DNA of 64,000 nt, from positions 2,749,501 to 2,813,500 of the forward strand of contig NC_084671.1 of assembly GCF_028389875.1 (NCBI RefSeq), given 5' to 3'. This document shows positions 13,101 through 26,777 of the stretch, piece after piece. This stretch comes from Rhea pennata (Eukaryota; Chordata; Aves; Rheiformes; Rheidae). Made by a program: the position numbers and the translations under genes. Under the pieces are notes generated by a model. That model was not told the origin of the DNA. It ran no database searches and worked only from the letters and a program-made list of their open reading frames with translations. Within the stretch, counting starts at the first letter, position 1. Each line of letters begins with the position of its first letter.

Positions 13101-15110
13101 AATGCACAACTGCACTAACGTCAACCAAATTTTATCTATGTATGTGCATCTAACATAATTCCTACTTATAGAAAATACCTTGTACTCCCAGCACCACAGT
13201 GTGGTAAGATGGGTTTCAGTTCATGCCTTCTCAGGGAGAATTTCCCTCAAATTTATTCCAAAAGGGCAAATCCAACATCATACTGCAACTGCAACACAGC
13301 CTCTGCTCAGCTAACAATAGCATCACTGCCACATCTCTCCAAAGAGCTGAAGTTGGGTTCCAGGGCGTATTTTGTATGCATGACTTGTGGTAAGTAGGTC
13401 ACGCATAAAACAGACTGTGCACTTCCCTGGCCATTCACCATGCTTTTACATAGCTTGATTCTGCGATGTGCAGAATCACAAAGTGAGAGCTGCACTCCAA
13501 CACTTCACCCCCCGCACCAACTCAGAAGCTGCACACCTACACAGACTGGAACTCAGTGACAACAGCAGCAAAGTTGCCTCCACCTACTCTGTGGCAAGAG
13601 CTAAGAGACTTAGTTCCTTAGTGCTCACTTACCACAAACCCTAGGACACTAAGAAACACATCATGTAGCACCAGACACTTCAGCAAGGTCATCACAGTAC
13701 TCACCATCACTAATACAATATTCCCCATTTATTGCTATAGCCCTGAACCTCCAACATACGTTCCAGAAGGAAACAAGACATTTCACTGCAGCACATGTCA
13801 GTGTGGATTAAAGTTGTACCAGAAAAGACCTACATCTGAACTGGCAGAGATTAAATAATTGACAAAGACATAAAAGCTTTTACTGTGAGTGCTTTCACAT
13901 GACGTTTGTTAGAAATTCAAACCTGTTTAATGCTTTCCAGTCTTTCCATATGTGCATGTCAAAAACATGCCAGAAGCTTGCTCAAATGCCATTTCATGGA
14001 CTGGGTAAGGGAGATACTGCGAATCAGCTGCAGACATCATCACAGCTACAACCACACTTCCCTACACTCAATTTATAAAGTAAATTGCAACGTAATGCCC
14101 TTGAAACCTTGATTCACTAGCTTTTGTGATCCTTTTCCCTGTTTCATTTTTGAGGATGAGGCAATCTATAATTTGAAACCAGTATAATTGCTGAAAATAT
14201 CTTCTATGTTTTAATTTGTAATGATTTAAAAAGCCAAAGGTTGTTTTGCCTGAAAGGTAACTGCTTTCCACATGGACTTACGAAATGGAGCAAACAAATT
14301 TTGTATTAAAATACATTTTCAATGTATTTTAATAACCTTTGTTTCTTCAGGAATTACTGCTCAAATAGAAGGTAATTTATCCTGAGAACCTGATAAATGT
14401 ACAAAAAAACACATGAGCAGGATGTGCTTTTTTCCCTAAAGTAACTTGGACAAAGACTATAATTTCCAGTAAGTATTTTCAGCAGGGTCTAGTGTAATCA
14501 GATCTACTAGGATTTAATCTCAAGGAATAGCTAGAATATAAACAATCTTTGGCCTTATGAGTTTGAAATCAAGTGCAGCAACTTACTGTAAAATATGCAT
14601 TTGTACACTGAAAAATTGGTAGTCTGGCATTTTGCAAACTTTACTCACACATGTAATCTTTACTCTTGCAAGCGCATCCACTACTTCTGCCTGTCCTAGA
14701 GAACGTTGCCAGGTCTAGATTACAGCTGTACATTCTTCCAGTGCATGTTCTATTTACCTGACAGACAAAATACACAACTGTGATTTGAAGTTTTAGCTCT
14801 TATGAGTCAGCAGATACCAGATCTTCCTGACTAACTCCAAGAGAAAATGAAGACTTTTCAGCACAACGGACACGTAGACAAACATTAAATATGTTTGACG
14901 GGTTAGAAGTGTGTAAATTGTTCATCAGCACCTGTTCTTTTTACACTACAATAAAAATCTATGTAAAATGTGAAGTATTCTACTGATGTCATTCCAGAAG
15001 TGTTGGCATTCTCCAGTGGAGAGACATTATTGTCTTCTAATAATTACCTGAGTGGAAATAACTTTATGAAGCTTTCCCTCACATATAAGCTTGCCCACAA
15101 AGCCCTGGGG
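7180..15110. other. Intergenic DNA between two CR1 copies
   Basis: I found no domain, no consistent exon series and no RNA gene. Open frames are short (at most about 130 codons) and do not resemble any family I know. Base composition is unremarkable and slightly AT-rich. Confidence 0.5.
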
Positions 15111-15327
15111 TTACCTTCAAGCTCAAGAATAGTGCATCCCCATGAGTAAGAGGTCCAGTAAAGGAGGCAAGAGACCTGCATGGGTGAGCAAAGAGCTCCT
15201 GGCCAAATTCAGACAGAAGAAGAAAGTACATAGAATGTGGAAGAGGGGACAGGCCACTTGGGAGGATTACAGGAATGCAGTATGAGTATGTAGAGATGCG
15301 GCAAGGAAGGCCAAGGCCCAGCTGGAA

Positions 15328-16431
15328 TTGAGTCTGGCAAGGGATGTCAAGGACAACAGGAACGGCTTATTCAAATACATCAGCAGCAAGAGGACGACTG
15401 GGGAAAACATGGACCCACTACTGAATGGGGTGGGGGCCCTGGTGACAAGGGATACAGTGAAGGCAGAATTACTGAACGCCTTCTGTGCTTCAGCCTTCAC
15501 TGCTAAGGGCAGCCCCCAGAAATCCCAGAGCCTGGACGTGAGGGAGAAAGTCCAGAGAAGGGAAGACTTTCCTTTGATTGAGGAGGATAGGGTTAGAGAT
15601 CTTCTGGGCAGACTAGACATCCACAAATCCACGGGCCCAGATGGGATGCACCCACGGGTACGGGGGGAGCTGGTGGATGTTGTTGCCTGCCCGCTCTCCA
15701 TCATCTTTGAAAGGTCCTGGAGAACTGGAGAGGTGCCTGAGGACTGGAAGAAAGCCAATGTCACTCCATTCTTCAAAAAGGGCAAGAAGGAGGACCCAGG
15801 AAACTATAGCCTGGTGAGCCTCACCTCCATCCCTGGAAAGGTGATGGAACAGTTCATTCTGGATGTCATCTCCATGCATATGGAGGAAAAGAAGGTGATC
15901 AGGAGTAGCCAGCATGGATTCACCAAGGGGAAATCCTGCTTAACCAATCTGATAGCCTTCTCAGATGGAATGACTGGCTGGGTAGATGAGGGGAGAGCAG
16001 TGGATGCTGTGTACCTTGACTTGAGCAAGGCTTTTGACACTGTCTCCCGTAACATCCTCCTACAGAAGCTCAGGAAGTGTGGGTTAGACAAGTGGACAGT
16101 CAGGTGGATTGAGAACCGGCTGGAAGGCAGAGCTCAGAGGGTTGGCATCAGTGGCGTGGAGTCCAGTTGGAGGCCTGTGGCTAGTGGCATCCCCCAGGGC
16201 TCAGTACTGGGTCCCATCCCGTTCAACTTCTTCATTAAAGACCTGGATGAGGGGACAGAGTGCCTCCTCAGCAAGTTTGCTGATGATGCCAAGCTGGGAG
16301 GAGCGGCTGAGACACCTGAGGGCTGTGCTGCCATTCAGAGAGACCTGGACAGGCTGGAGGGCTGGGCAGAGGAAGAACCTCCTGAGGTTCAACAAGGGCA
16401 AGTGCAGAGTCCTGCACCTAGGGAGAAATAA
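15328..16431 (+). pseudogene. CR1 ORF2 reverse-transcriptase fragment, 5' part
   Basis: This 367-codon open stretch contains the RT fingers and palm with the LSKAFDTV and FADD motifs. In a full CR1 the ORF2 protein is about 900-1,000 residues and starts with an apurinic endonuclease domain, which is missing here. The frame is lost shortly after the FADD box through a small indel, so the thumb region continues in another frame (next entry). Confidence 0.85.
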
Positions 16432-16837
16432 CCCCAGGCACCAGGACAAGGAGGGGGTTGACCTTCTGGAGAGCAGCTCTGCAGAGAAGGACCTGGGAGT
16501 GCTGGTGGATGACAAGTTGACCATGAGCCAGCAATGTGCCCTTGTGACCAAGAAGGCCAATGACATCCTGAGGTGCACTGGGAAGAGTGTTGCCAGCAGG
16601 TTGAGGGAGGTGATCCTGCCCCTCTCCTCAGCCATGCTGAGGCCTCATCTCGAGTTCTGTGTCCAGTTCTGGGCTCCCCAGGACAAGAGAGACATGGAGC
16701 TACTGGGGAGAGTCCAGCGTAGGGCTACGAGGATGATCAGAGGGCTGGAGCATCTGCCCTACGAGGAACGGCTGCGAGAGCTGGGCCACTTCAGCCTGGG
16801 GAAGAGAAGACTGAGGGGAGATCTGATCAATGTGTAG
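16365..16837 (+). pseudogene. CR1 ORF2 fragment, 3' part after a frameshift
   Basis: The downstream frame continues the CR1 ORF2 C-terminus, with [17 protein letters not shown], a [10 protein letters not shown]-type block and a [16 protein letters not shown]-type ending. The stop is at about 16,835-16,837. The same residues occur in copy A and, degraded, in copy D. Confidence 0.85.
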
Positions 16838-17148
16838 AAGTACCTGAAGGGGGGATGGGGACAGACTCTTTTCAGTTGTCCCGTGTTACAGGACAAAAGG
16901 CAATGGGCACAAACTGAAGCACAGGAAGCTCTGCCTGACCGTGAGGGGGAATTTCTTCCCTGTGAGAGTGACGGAGCCCTGGACCAGGTTGCCCAGAGAG
17001 GTTGTGGAGTCTCCTTCTCTGGAGATATTCCAGGCCCGCCTGGATGCAACCCTGTCTAGCATGCTCTAGGTGACCCTGCTGAGCAGGGAGGTTGGACTAG
17101 ATGATCTCCAGAGGTCCCTTCCAACCTTACCCATTCTATGATTCTATG

Positions 17149-19626
17149 TGACAGGGTACATAATCTCATTTCTGGGAGGATTCCCTACCAGAAAGGATAC
17201 TTTCAAGATCAATATGCATCACATTTTTCTCCTGTTGTTCCTTACACTGCATTCTTGATCCTTGCTCTCAAAATAATCCATAGTCTAAATCACACAGCAA
17301 AGAAAGACATCTACAAAACCATTCCTCTTACCTGCCCTCTCCCACCACAAGAAAACAATCCAAAACTGAATTCAGTTCCAAGATCAGAAAACACTTTTCT
17401 TTCCTTCTCTCCCCTGTCCATTCTCAGTGAAAAAATAGGACTTTCATGTTGTTTTTAAAAAAATCTGATTCTGCTGAGCAGAAACCATCCGGTTTTCTGC
17501 TGTAGCCACCTGGGCCACACCACAGCTTTATTCTCTGCTTCTCGTTCTGACCAGAACCTTCACATTCTATTGAGATTGCATTTTGTTATGCCTATGTAGG
17601 TATAAAAAAATATTAAATGTATCCCTGAACATAAATTTCCTGTCAGAGCAGTGCTCAACAAGGTACAGTAAGGGAAGCCAATGACACACTTTTTCCCACC
17701 TGTGAAGAGCTCCTGTGTAGGCACATTCCATAGTGCATTTGCCTCTGTACAAAACACTGTGTAGAGCATTCAACAGGGTGACCAGGGCTCCAAGCTCTGT
17801 TTGAATAACTAACAGCAAAAACTCACTATTGGAGCAGGGTCTGGAACTTAAATTTCCTCTCTTACAGGGGAATCTCCTAACCACAAGCTATGCCAGAAAC
17901 TCTCTGCTCCCTGTGACCCAGCTCTCTGGCTATCCCCAAGCACTTCAGAGACTGATCCGTTCATTTCAGTAAACGCTCTCGGGTACGTGACTTAATGTGT
18001 TAACACATCCCACGCTCGTATCCTGCCCAGTTCAGTGCTAAAACCACAGTCACTTTTCAGGTTCTGCAATCTGTTTATTAAGGTGTGTGCATGAAGTATT
18101 GAATTTATCATTAATGTGACTTGATTCAGATAATCATAGTTTCAACTATGTTTCAAAAATTCAAAAATGTGGTACTAACACATCTTTAGTGTCAACAAAC
18201 ACCAAAGCTCCTTTCTAAAGTTTATTCCTTTAGAAATTTAGACTCTGCTCCTGCCAGTTGCCCTACCTGGGCTGTGCCCTGCCTTTGTGAAAGAGCCAGT
18301 ACAAAACCTTGGCACAGTCTGGCAAGCACCTACACAAAGAACCGTTTTCAGATCAGAACGCCTCTTCCTGCTAAGCACAAGGCAGCTGCTGAGAGCTACA
18401 TTTATTACAGCCATATTTCTGTAGAGGCCCTTATTTTCTTTACTAAAATCTCTTATTTTTTAAATTTTCCTCCAAATTCTACTGGAAAGGGGACAGAACT
18501 TCAGTGGGTGTATGTTTGTTCTATAAATGTATGAGCCACAGCAATACTGACAGTGAAACAATGAATACAAAGCTAGCAAGAAAAAAGCAAGACTATCCAC
18601 TCCCTTCTTTAGCCGCAATTGTCTTCCTGCTTGCCCGTCAAGTCAGAGGAAGAGCCAAAGCATTTGAAACTGTGAGAGATTTTTGCATCCACAAACAGAA
18701 GAAGATAACGGGACAGATGACAAAAATAAAGAAGAGTACACTAGAATAGAAATGTTCCACTGAATGGAAAGAGAAAATGAAAAAGGGAGCAGTGAAAGTG
18801 GAAGTATGGCAACAGTCAAACAATCCAGCGACACTGCTGTCATCAGAGGCCAAGTACTTCATCTCAGGCACATTTTATTCTTTTACGTAGTTCCCCAACA
18901 AAATCACTGGGAGTATTAGCACGAATCAAGTTACTCGCATCTGTGTTTTCAGGATTAGGATCACAGAGAAGACAAGTAGATAAAGAAGGATCTCTTGGGT
19001 GTCTTCAGTTCCCCTTGAAATCCTAGGGGGACTGACGAGCGGAGAGGCATTACTGCTGCACAGGTTCTGAACAAGACGAAGAGCAGACGGACATTACCGG
19101 CACTCACCCTCACTGCCAATCTGCACGGCAGCAGCCTCCAGTCTCATGAAGCTCCTTGCAGGAGCTTTTGTTTTTATTTATAAAATAAAGTTTTAAAACA
19201 GAAAAGACAGAGTTGAACCTCTCCAACCCTCTTCCCGTTAGTAAGGGTTATTGGAGCTCACCCACATCTCTTTCTGTAAAGCACCATGAACTAAGTATGA
19301 TAATATCTTATAGTGACAATGATGAGTTGAGTGTAAACATTCCCTTAGCAGAAGGTTTGGCAACTAACCTTGCAATAAACTCAACTGGTTCATGATGGAG
19401 AAAAAAAATCAGCTGTGGAAAACTGCTATAGATGAAATTGAAAAAGCTGCTGAAAAAAGTTTGGGATAAAACAGTAAAAAGGTATCTCTTGTCTTGGCCT
19501 CTGTACCTTTAGACTGCATTTGTTTTTCAATAGAGATCTCTCTCATTTGGCTTCAGTACAGATTTCTCCTTTTATGCCAGCCATGCAGACAAAAAATCTG
19601 AGAATTCACATAGCAGATTGATTCAG

Positions 19627-19671
<45 letters not shown>

Positions 19672-22125
19672 TCCTTTTCCCCCTTTTCTAGAACGCTCTT
19701 AGAAAATCCTCCCATTTTGATAGGAGAAGTTACTTATGTAAAGGTAACCATTCAAAATATTTCAGCGTATTTTTTAGGGACGTAAGCCACCTATAAGTGG
19801 TCATCACAACTCCGTCCATTTCCTGAGAAAATCTATACTCGGGTATATAGATTCAAACTTTCAATCAGAGCCTGCAAATAACATCCTTTCATTTGGGGAG
19901 TTGCTGTTTTATACTCTCTCCCCATCAGGCTAGCTACCTTAAGGACACAAAGCTGCCAAGTTGACACCTGTTAATGCCAGGTGACAGCTAATGGACAGAA
20001 AACTAACCTACAGTCAAGAACAGAGATGCTGATACAGTGTGTGATGAAAAATTGAAGGAACCAGTGATGGTGGAAACAAAGAAGAGCCAGAAGATAAAGG
20101 TGATTAATCCATAGGATTTTATGGATTTTAGTGTGCTGACAGCTGATTCTGGAAAACATTTCTACTCGGAAATAACATTTAATCATATGTTTAAGTTTAA
20201 ATTAATTTAAATTAATGAAACATTAGCATAAGCACATGTTCAGCGATATGCATTTCAAAGAGTTCCTCAATGAACAAGCATCAGTAGACAAAAAAAAACA
20301 TGCAAGTCAACTCTCTTTTGAGTCTTTGCTTTTCCATTTTTACAGGTTCCCAGTGTAAATCAGAAATGAATCTACTGTCAGTGAAGTTACTCTGGTAAGA
20401 TAGCTGAATTAGGAACTTCCAAAAAGATTATCTAAGAGTATAAATGATCTATCTTCTATATGTTAGGAAAACTGTAAGTATAGAAATAGTTTCATTAACC
20501 AAAGCAATCAGCAATCTTATTCTACACAAATACTTTTTACCAAAGTATTTTGCTTTTTATGTAGCAATAATTTACAATTAACTGTGAACCTAGCTGTGAT
20601 ATAACTGTATACAGGAAACAGGACTTCCTTACAAAAAAAAAATCTCGTCTGTTCCAGGAGATCTTGTTACAAGACATTATGCTACATAATCTTCACAAGG
20701 GATTTGGAAATCAGTCTTCAACTGAAGAAAATTCATGTAATAAAACGGGAAAAGGTAACATTACATAACTGGACAAACTGTTAGGAAATATCCCTAACCA
20801 TCCATTTTTCCACAGTACAACAGCTGAAGACGTAGAGGATTGCATGTGATATTCAAGGCACTTAGTAAGTTGCTGTCTCTCAGCAATGTAACTGCCCTTT
20901 TTACATTCTCACTGCACTACCTGAGCTGAGAGATAGAACAAGTTGGCTGAAACTTACACCACTGAAGCTAAAATACTTCATAAGCCTGTACGGCATAGTG
21001 AAATTGATGGGAATTAAATTTTGAAATGCCTTTCAGAGATCTGGGCTTTGATTCCTTCAGGGCTGACTATCAAACATTACACAGAAAACACAGATGTTTG
21101 CTGTTTTCTTAGCACTGTGATACTCTGGGCAAGTCCTGTATCAGAAGAATGTGTCTTTCTGTGGGAAGACAGCAAATTCTACAGTACCTGGAATTCCCAT
21201 CTCTTACTGTAAAACTCTGGAAGCAAGACGGTCCTCATTTAGCTAGGATTTTGAGAGCAAGCTACGTGAATGAAGTAAAAATTATATTCCTACTTGTAAG
21301 AGGAGAGAGAGAGTAACCAGACACTGAAACAAAAGCTTAGTACCATAACTACTTATGTCATCATATACTTACAGGAACTTCATATTTTTTAAAACAGTGT
21401 GGCTGGACATGATTCTATTTCTCATCATTCACATATTCAGTCTTCAAAAACTAAACTGATCTAAAGTTGGGAGGGGTCATTTTTTACTAATTGGGTTTCC
21501 TTATTAATTTTCCTTTCTTTTCCAAATAGCATTGTTCAGTGTTGTTTTGGTGGGTATCAATGTAGGTAAGAACATGATTTAATCCAGTTTTGACTACAAT
21601 ACTCTTGCAGCTCTATAGCTAGCCCCCAGAATGGTTCTTACCTTTCTCTGGAAGTTCAGTTCAACACGAGTGATTATGTTTGAAGTAAAGCCATTGAAAT
21701 TATATTTTGTCACCTGAAATCAGAGCTGTTCTAACCATTTTAATAGAATATGGTGTGCAATTACTGTGCTTTATCTCTGAATGTGTACATGATACACCTC
21801 CACATTTGTTGCTTTAAAAACAAAGGCCATCGCTCCACTTTTGTAACTTTTCACTTTCCTGATGAAATGGCTATCTGAGATGAACACATAAAATATGCAA
21901 TAAAATGAATGTGCATTTTTTAATTAGAAATTCTGTAAAAAGAATTTGCTTTTAATTGTTGGATGCTACTAACAGAAAATATTTTTTCTAACCCTCCTCC
22001 CAATAATATTATTATTAGATCTGAGGCTGTACATAATCAGTAACCAATACAAAGCCTATCTCATAGACTTACAACTATTCGCATTTTACAACTGAAGTAG
22101 AAAACCATAAATGTCTAAAAACAGG
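17149..22125. other. Intergenic DNA with a long A-tract
   Basis: No gene or RNA recognised. The notable item is an uninterrupted run of about 43 A at 19,627-19,669, listed separately. Other open frames are short and unlike any family I know. Confidence 0.5.
19627..19669 (+). repeat. Poly(A) tract, about 43 bases
   Basis: The run follows TTGATTCAG and is followed by CTTCCTTTTCC. No retrocopy body was recognised on its 5' side, and CR1 elements do not end in poly(A). It may be a simple microsatellite or the tail of an unrecognised retrocopy. Confidence 0.9.
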
Positions 22126-22129
22126 TAAG

Positions 22130-22780
22130 CCAATTCACCAGCAGAACTAGACACGCTGGGCCAGCACTGCGTGCCCTCACGGCAAAGGCGGCCAGCAGCC
22201 TCCCAGACTGCACAAGGGCGAGCGTTGCCAGCAGGCCGAGGGAGGTCCATCCTTCCCCTATACTCAGCACTGGGGAGGCCACATCTGGAGCGCTGGGTCC
22301 AGTTCCAGGCTCCACAGTGCAAGAAAGGCACAGACTGGAGGGAGCCCACCAAAGCACCTCAAAGGCAATTAAGGCACCGGAGCATCTCTCATACTAGGAA
22401 AGGCCAAGAGAGTTTAGACTGTTCAGCCTGGAAAGGAGAAGCCTCAGGGAGATCTCAGAAACATGTAAAAATTACTGATGGAGGGAGTGAAAACACTGGG
22501 CCAGACTCTTCTCAATGGTACTCCACGAACAGACAAGAGGTAATGAGCACAAACTGAAACACAGGAAATTCCACTTAAACAAAAGAAAAAACATGTTGAT
22601 AGTGAGGGTGACTGAGCAGCGACAATGTTGACCAGACGGGTTGTAGAGTCTTCACCCTTAGAGATACTTAGCCCCTGACTGAACAGTCTTGGGCATCCTG
22701 CTCTAGGTGACACCGCTTGATCAGGGGACGTTTATCTCCAAAGGTCACTTCCAACCCCAACTATTCTGTTTCTTCTGTTT
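22130..22780 (+). mobile_element. Old CR1 LINE 3' fragment (copy C)
   Basis: Degraded matches to the CR1 ORF2 end (GCGTTGCCAGCAGGCCGAGGG, GAGGCCACATCTGGAG) are followed by the 3' untranslated block ending in GGTCACTTCCAACCCCAACT and ATTCTGTTTCTTCTG. Divergence from copies A and B is much higher and several indels are present, so it is an older insertion. Confidence 0.85.
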
Positions 22781-25700
22781 GCTTTTTTTTTTGCTAAGGT
22801 GTGTTGCTTTTGACTCCACTGGTCTAGTCACTAAACCACACTTAGCCTAAGCAAAACAGAGACAGACAAAAATCTGCTAGAAGAAAGAATATGCTATCAA
22901 GATAGTCTATTCGGAGTCAGGATTGGTCAAATATAAGATGCTTTGAGATGAAGGAGGCAGACAAGTGGAAGAAGATAGGGATGAAAAAATAGATGGAATG
23001 TCTGTTAGGAATAAAAGCATTAAGATTTTACTATCTCATTGCTAAGACCTAGAATGGACATCTTATTTCCTGAGTCTCATTGTGTTAAGGCTATTTTGGT
23101 CCCTCATCAGTTTTTCTGAACCGTTAGATGTTAATACTTCAATATAATATACATACACTATACACATATAAACCTAGTATTGTATCAGTAATACACTGTA
23201 TTGAACTTTCCTTCAAATTCCTGGAGAAGGAAGTTAGTATCTTACACTGCACTTCGAAATACTCTAAATAAAGAGGTCTTTCTGCATTTTGTATAGTGCC
23301 ATTCAGTCCATGACTGAAAAGCCATAGCAGATGAGCAGCAAATACAAGTATCCTACAGATTAGGCAAAATTAGTAGAAACAGACCAGGCTCAACGCACAA
23401 CTGAGAGAAATCAGCAAAAGCAAGACTGCCAAATCATGTTACATCTCTTCAGCACCTGCACCTTTGAGTTTCATAGCAAGTGTCACTGGGATTTATACTT
23501 CCGGGGGATTTAGACAGGCAGAAAGTAATTACCAGTGCTGGAGTTTGAACAGGTTCCCGGATGTAGTACCTCTGATCCTGTAGTAAGTGCCCAAGGACCT
23601 TTGGCAGCGCAAAGTGTCAGGGACTTTAGTTTCATATGCTATGAGGAAAATAAATTGGTAATGACATTGTTATCATTTAGACTTTGTTCTTTATAGTTAT
23701 TTGATAAAGAGCTTCCTATTTGTAAAATATCAACATCTTCAACTATTTCATATTCTTTGAGGAAAATATTCTCTCACTGATATTAAGATATATTCCATTT
23801 TGCCAGGAACTTAAACCATCATGTGTTGCATTAATACACTGCCTAATGGTTGGGCTGAGGAAGCACTGACCAAAAAAGTATTTCTGCTTGGAAACAAGTG
23901 CAACAACAGAACATTCCTCACTAATTATGTATAAGCCATATACCCTAAGAGATATAAATTACACAAAGAAAGCAAAATATAGCTCAGGATATTGCATAAA
24001 AGGAAATCAGAAGTGTCCTGCTTGTGTGCCTGTCCTATATTCTATCTTTTTAAGAAAACTAAATATACTGGCTTCCTCTGCTCGTGGAGTAAAATGATTA
24101 GCTGCTCTGACAGCAATGAGTTGCTGTACATTAAGTTTGCCCTCCTGACAGGCTTACAGCTCTGAAGAAGTCACACCAGCAGAGCTCCCATGGCTGGTGG
24201 TGATGTGGGTGACCTTTGGACGAGAATTCCTCCTGGGAGATGCTACTACCACTCCAATCGTATTTCCACATACTTTGGACACTCTCTAGCCCCTGTGCCT
24301 CCCTCACCTCACAGTCCCAGGTCACAGAGAAGTCCCTTTAGGAGCTAGGACTCATGAGCAGAAGTCCTTTCTCCCAGAGCATGGTATACAAAAGACCATT
24401 GAGAAGAGCTACCTCCACATGCAAGTTCCTGAGATGTAACTGTTTTGCACAATATACTCATTCATTCTAATAAGGGTTGTATTCATAGACTTCTAACTAT
24501 TACTCCTTTCAGACAAAGACCCTAACTAATTTTTGGTGCTGTTGAGCACTTTGCATACAGAGCAGCAGGAAAGGAACGCCATGAACAAGCAGTTACTATC
24601 CAAGGTCTGTGCCAGTGCAAACTGGCTGTGCCCCACTCACCAAGAAATCTCGTCCATTATTGCTGAAGATAATACTATAGCTTAGTATAAGGCAAAGAAA
24701 CCTGGAAAGCCTAATACATGCCTTTTCAAGAACACACATGCCTGCATATTCCCAAAGTGTGTTTCACTTCCACGTGAGAAAAACATCTCCGAAACAAGAA
24801 TGAAACCACAGCCCACGGCTTAATGACGAGTGATGAAGTGGAAAACACACAGTAAAACTGGAAAATCATACAGCACTGGTATCATACCAAAGTAAGTCTT
24901 TGGATACACCACAGAGTTTATGGGAAATAAGATGTCAATTAAAACAAAAACAATCTGAAAATTCAACATAAAACTCTTGATTCATCCTACTCCCTGGTAA
25001 GTCAGTGGCAAAACTCCCACTGACTTCATTGCAGACCTGACAGAACCAGAAGTTCTCTAAAGCCTTCTGACCAGACTAAGAACGGGACACTGCAATATGA
25101 ACCAATATTAAAATATTTGGTAATTATACCAACAATATCAACAAAAAGCATTTTCCAGTCAGATTTCCACGATTTTTGTCAATGACATCTCATCATCACA
25201 GTTTTTAATAATGACAAATCTAAACAGAAAAAAAGTTATTTATGTATCATCCACACATCCATTTTAAATAATTCTATTTTTCTCTAAACATTTTTTTTAA
25301 ATGAAAACTTGTAATTCAATTAGCCACAGGCTGAGAGCTGGTGCAAAGGAAAAATACGCTGTTCTGAGGCGCTACACAACGGGTGCTACTCCAGCACAGT
25401 GCAGTGCCCACTACTCTATTTAACATATTGAATTTTCTATCCTACTTTAGGAGGTTCTGCCTTCTTTCCTTCCCCTTGAGTCAACCCAGGGTACACTTCA
25501 CAATTCTGCCGGCTGTGATGGATTTCATCCGTCTCTTCCATTCTAGTTTGCAATGATGCCTGTCTAGTACCTGGAGAGGGCTCTAATGTGCTTGCTGACC
25601 ACAAGTAACGCACAAACTGTTTGCACTGTCATCCCTCTTGCATGCAATGCGACCACCACACACTGTTCCTTGTGGTTTAGGACACCAGCAGCTTATTCCC

Positions 25701-26300
25701 CACCACGTGTGGAGTGAACAGTCCCGTATAGAGCGGGGACACTTTACACTTACACTCTCGACAGCTGCCCAGCTCTCCTTATGTCCACCGCTGCCTGTCC
25801 TTCAGCTGCTGCACCTTCAGTGCGGGCTCGGCAGCACGCGGCTGCCCAGTGAGCAGAAGTGAGCTGGCATCGCAGGGATGGCTTCCCACGGCCACGACGA
25901 GCAGCAGGAACCGTCACAAGGAAATACAGGCAACAGAAGTATTTTGTTAAAGAGCAAAGCTGAAGTAACCATCCTCCTACAGGTATGCTAGGGCCATGCT
26001 AAGGGGAAGCTGAGAAACCATTATCAATCCAAACAGCAACCACTGAAAATAACACTAACGTTCCTCCACTGCTGCTCCTCCTTCCCCCAATGCAGAAAAC
26101 AGGGCTGAGCCTCCTCTTTTGCGAGTCCCACTGTCCACAGGGATCTTCTTTGCCTCAGGAGCGAAGAAGCCAACTTTTAAACAAGCTGCCGAGCCCCTGC
26201 ACTGAACCGGGTTTGAGCGCACTAACCCAGACCTCTCCAAGTCTCCTTGGTCTGCGCTCAGAAGCCCTTACTGCCTCAAAGCAGGTTAACGCGGGGGGAA
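22781..26300. other. Intergenic DNA upstream of IL12A
   Basis: No gene recognised. Composition is AT-rich up to about 25.4 kb and rises towards the CpG-rich IL12A promoter. Conserved enhancers could lie here but cannot be judged from one sequence. Confidence 0.5.
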
Positions 26301-26520
26301 GCTGAGCCCGCAAGCACGCCAGCAGAGCCCCCGGAAGCCTGCGAGGGCCTTCCAGCACCGTGTCAGCCCTCGGAGGATCCCCCACCCCGGGAAACCCAAC
26401 CACCCCCGCCAGCTCCGCGCCCTCCAGCCACCCAACTGCTCTTCCTCCGTTCGGAGGCCAGCACCGCAGCCCTCGCCGCAGGCCTCGCCGCCAGCGCCTC
26501 CGCCTAACGGCCGCGCCGGC

Positions 26521-26584
26521 CAACGGCGCCAACGGCCAACGGCGCCAACGGCCAACGGCGCCAACGGCCAACGGCGCCAACGGC
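26521..26584 (+). repeat. Four perfect copies of a 16-bp GC-rich unit
   Basis: The unit CAACGGCGCCAACGGC is repeated four times without a mismatch and ends about 195 bp before the IL12A TATA box. Each unit contains two CAACGG cores, and AACGG resembles a Myb-type core. It lies inside the CpG-rich promoter region. Confidence 0.95.
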
Positions 26585-26749
26585 CGCGCCGGCTGCCGCA
26601 GGCGCGGGGCCGCCCGGGCGCGGCGCCAGGGGCCGCTGAGGCGGCGGCGGCGGCGGCCCGCAGGCGCGGGCGGGATTCCCGCCGGGCGCGCTGGCCGCCC
26701 CGCGGGTTTCAGCTCCGGCCGAGCCGCTGATGTAGAGAAAAGGAGAAGA

Positions 26750-26759
26750 GGGAAACTCC
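26750..26759 (+). promoter_or_regulatory. IL12A: NF-kappaB-like site
   Basis: GGGAAACTCC fits the consensus GGGRNNYYCC at every position and lies 19 bases before the TATA box. NF-kappaB control of IL12 genes is established in mammals; use of this site is inference. Confidence 0.6.
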
Positions 26760-26777
26760 TCCGCCGCCCACCGCCGC

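Larger units (their letters stand above)
15115..17148 (+). mobile_element. CR1 LINE, long 5'-truncated copy with reverse transcriptase (copy B)
   Basis: This copy covers the end of the endonuclease-to-RT linker, the reverse-transcriptase domain and the complete 3' end. RT landmarks are [11 protein letters not shown] starting at 16,012 and FADDAKLGG starting at 16,276, the CR1 form of the catalytic YADD box. A TGA near 15,282 and a frameshift near 16,365-16,375 break the reading frame. The sequence ends at 17,148 with ATTCTATGATTCTATG, the octamer-like CR1 tail. It is inactive but relatively young compared with copy C. Confidence 0.95.

Noticed and set aside
16201-16635. Minus-strand open frames over the CR1 copies
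   Set aside because: They are antisense shadows of the CR1 ORF2 sequence and recur at the same place in each copy.
26155-26580. 141-codon minus-strand frame over the IL12A promoter repeat
   Set aside because: The repeated residues only reflect the 16-bp tandem repeat; there is no homology.
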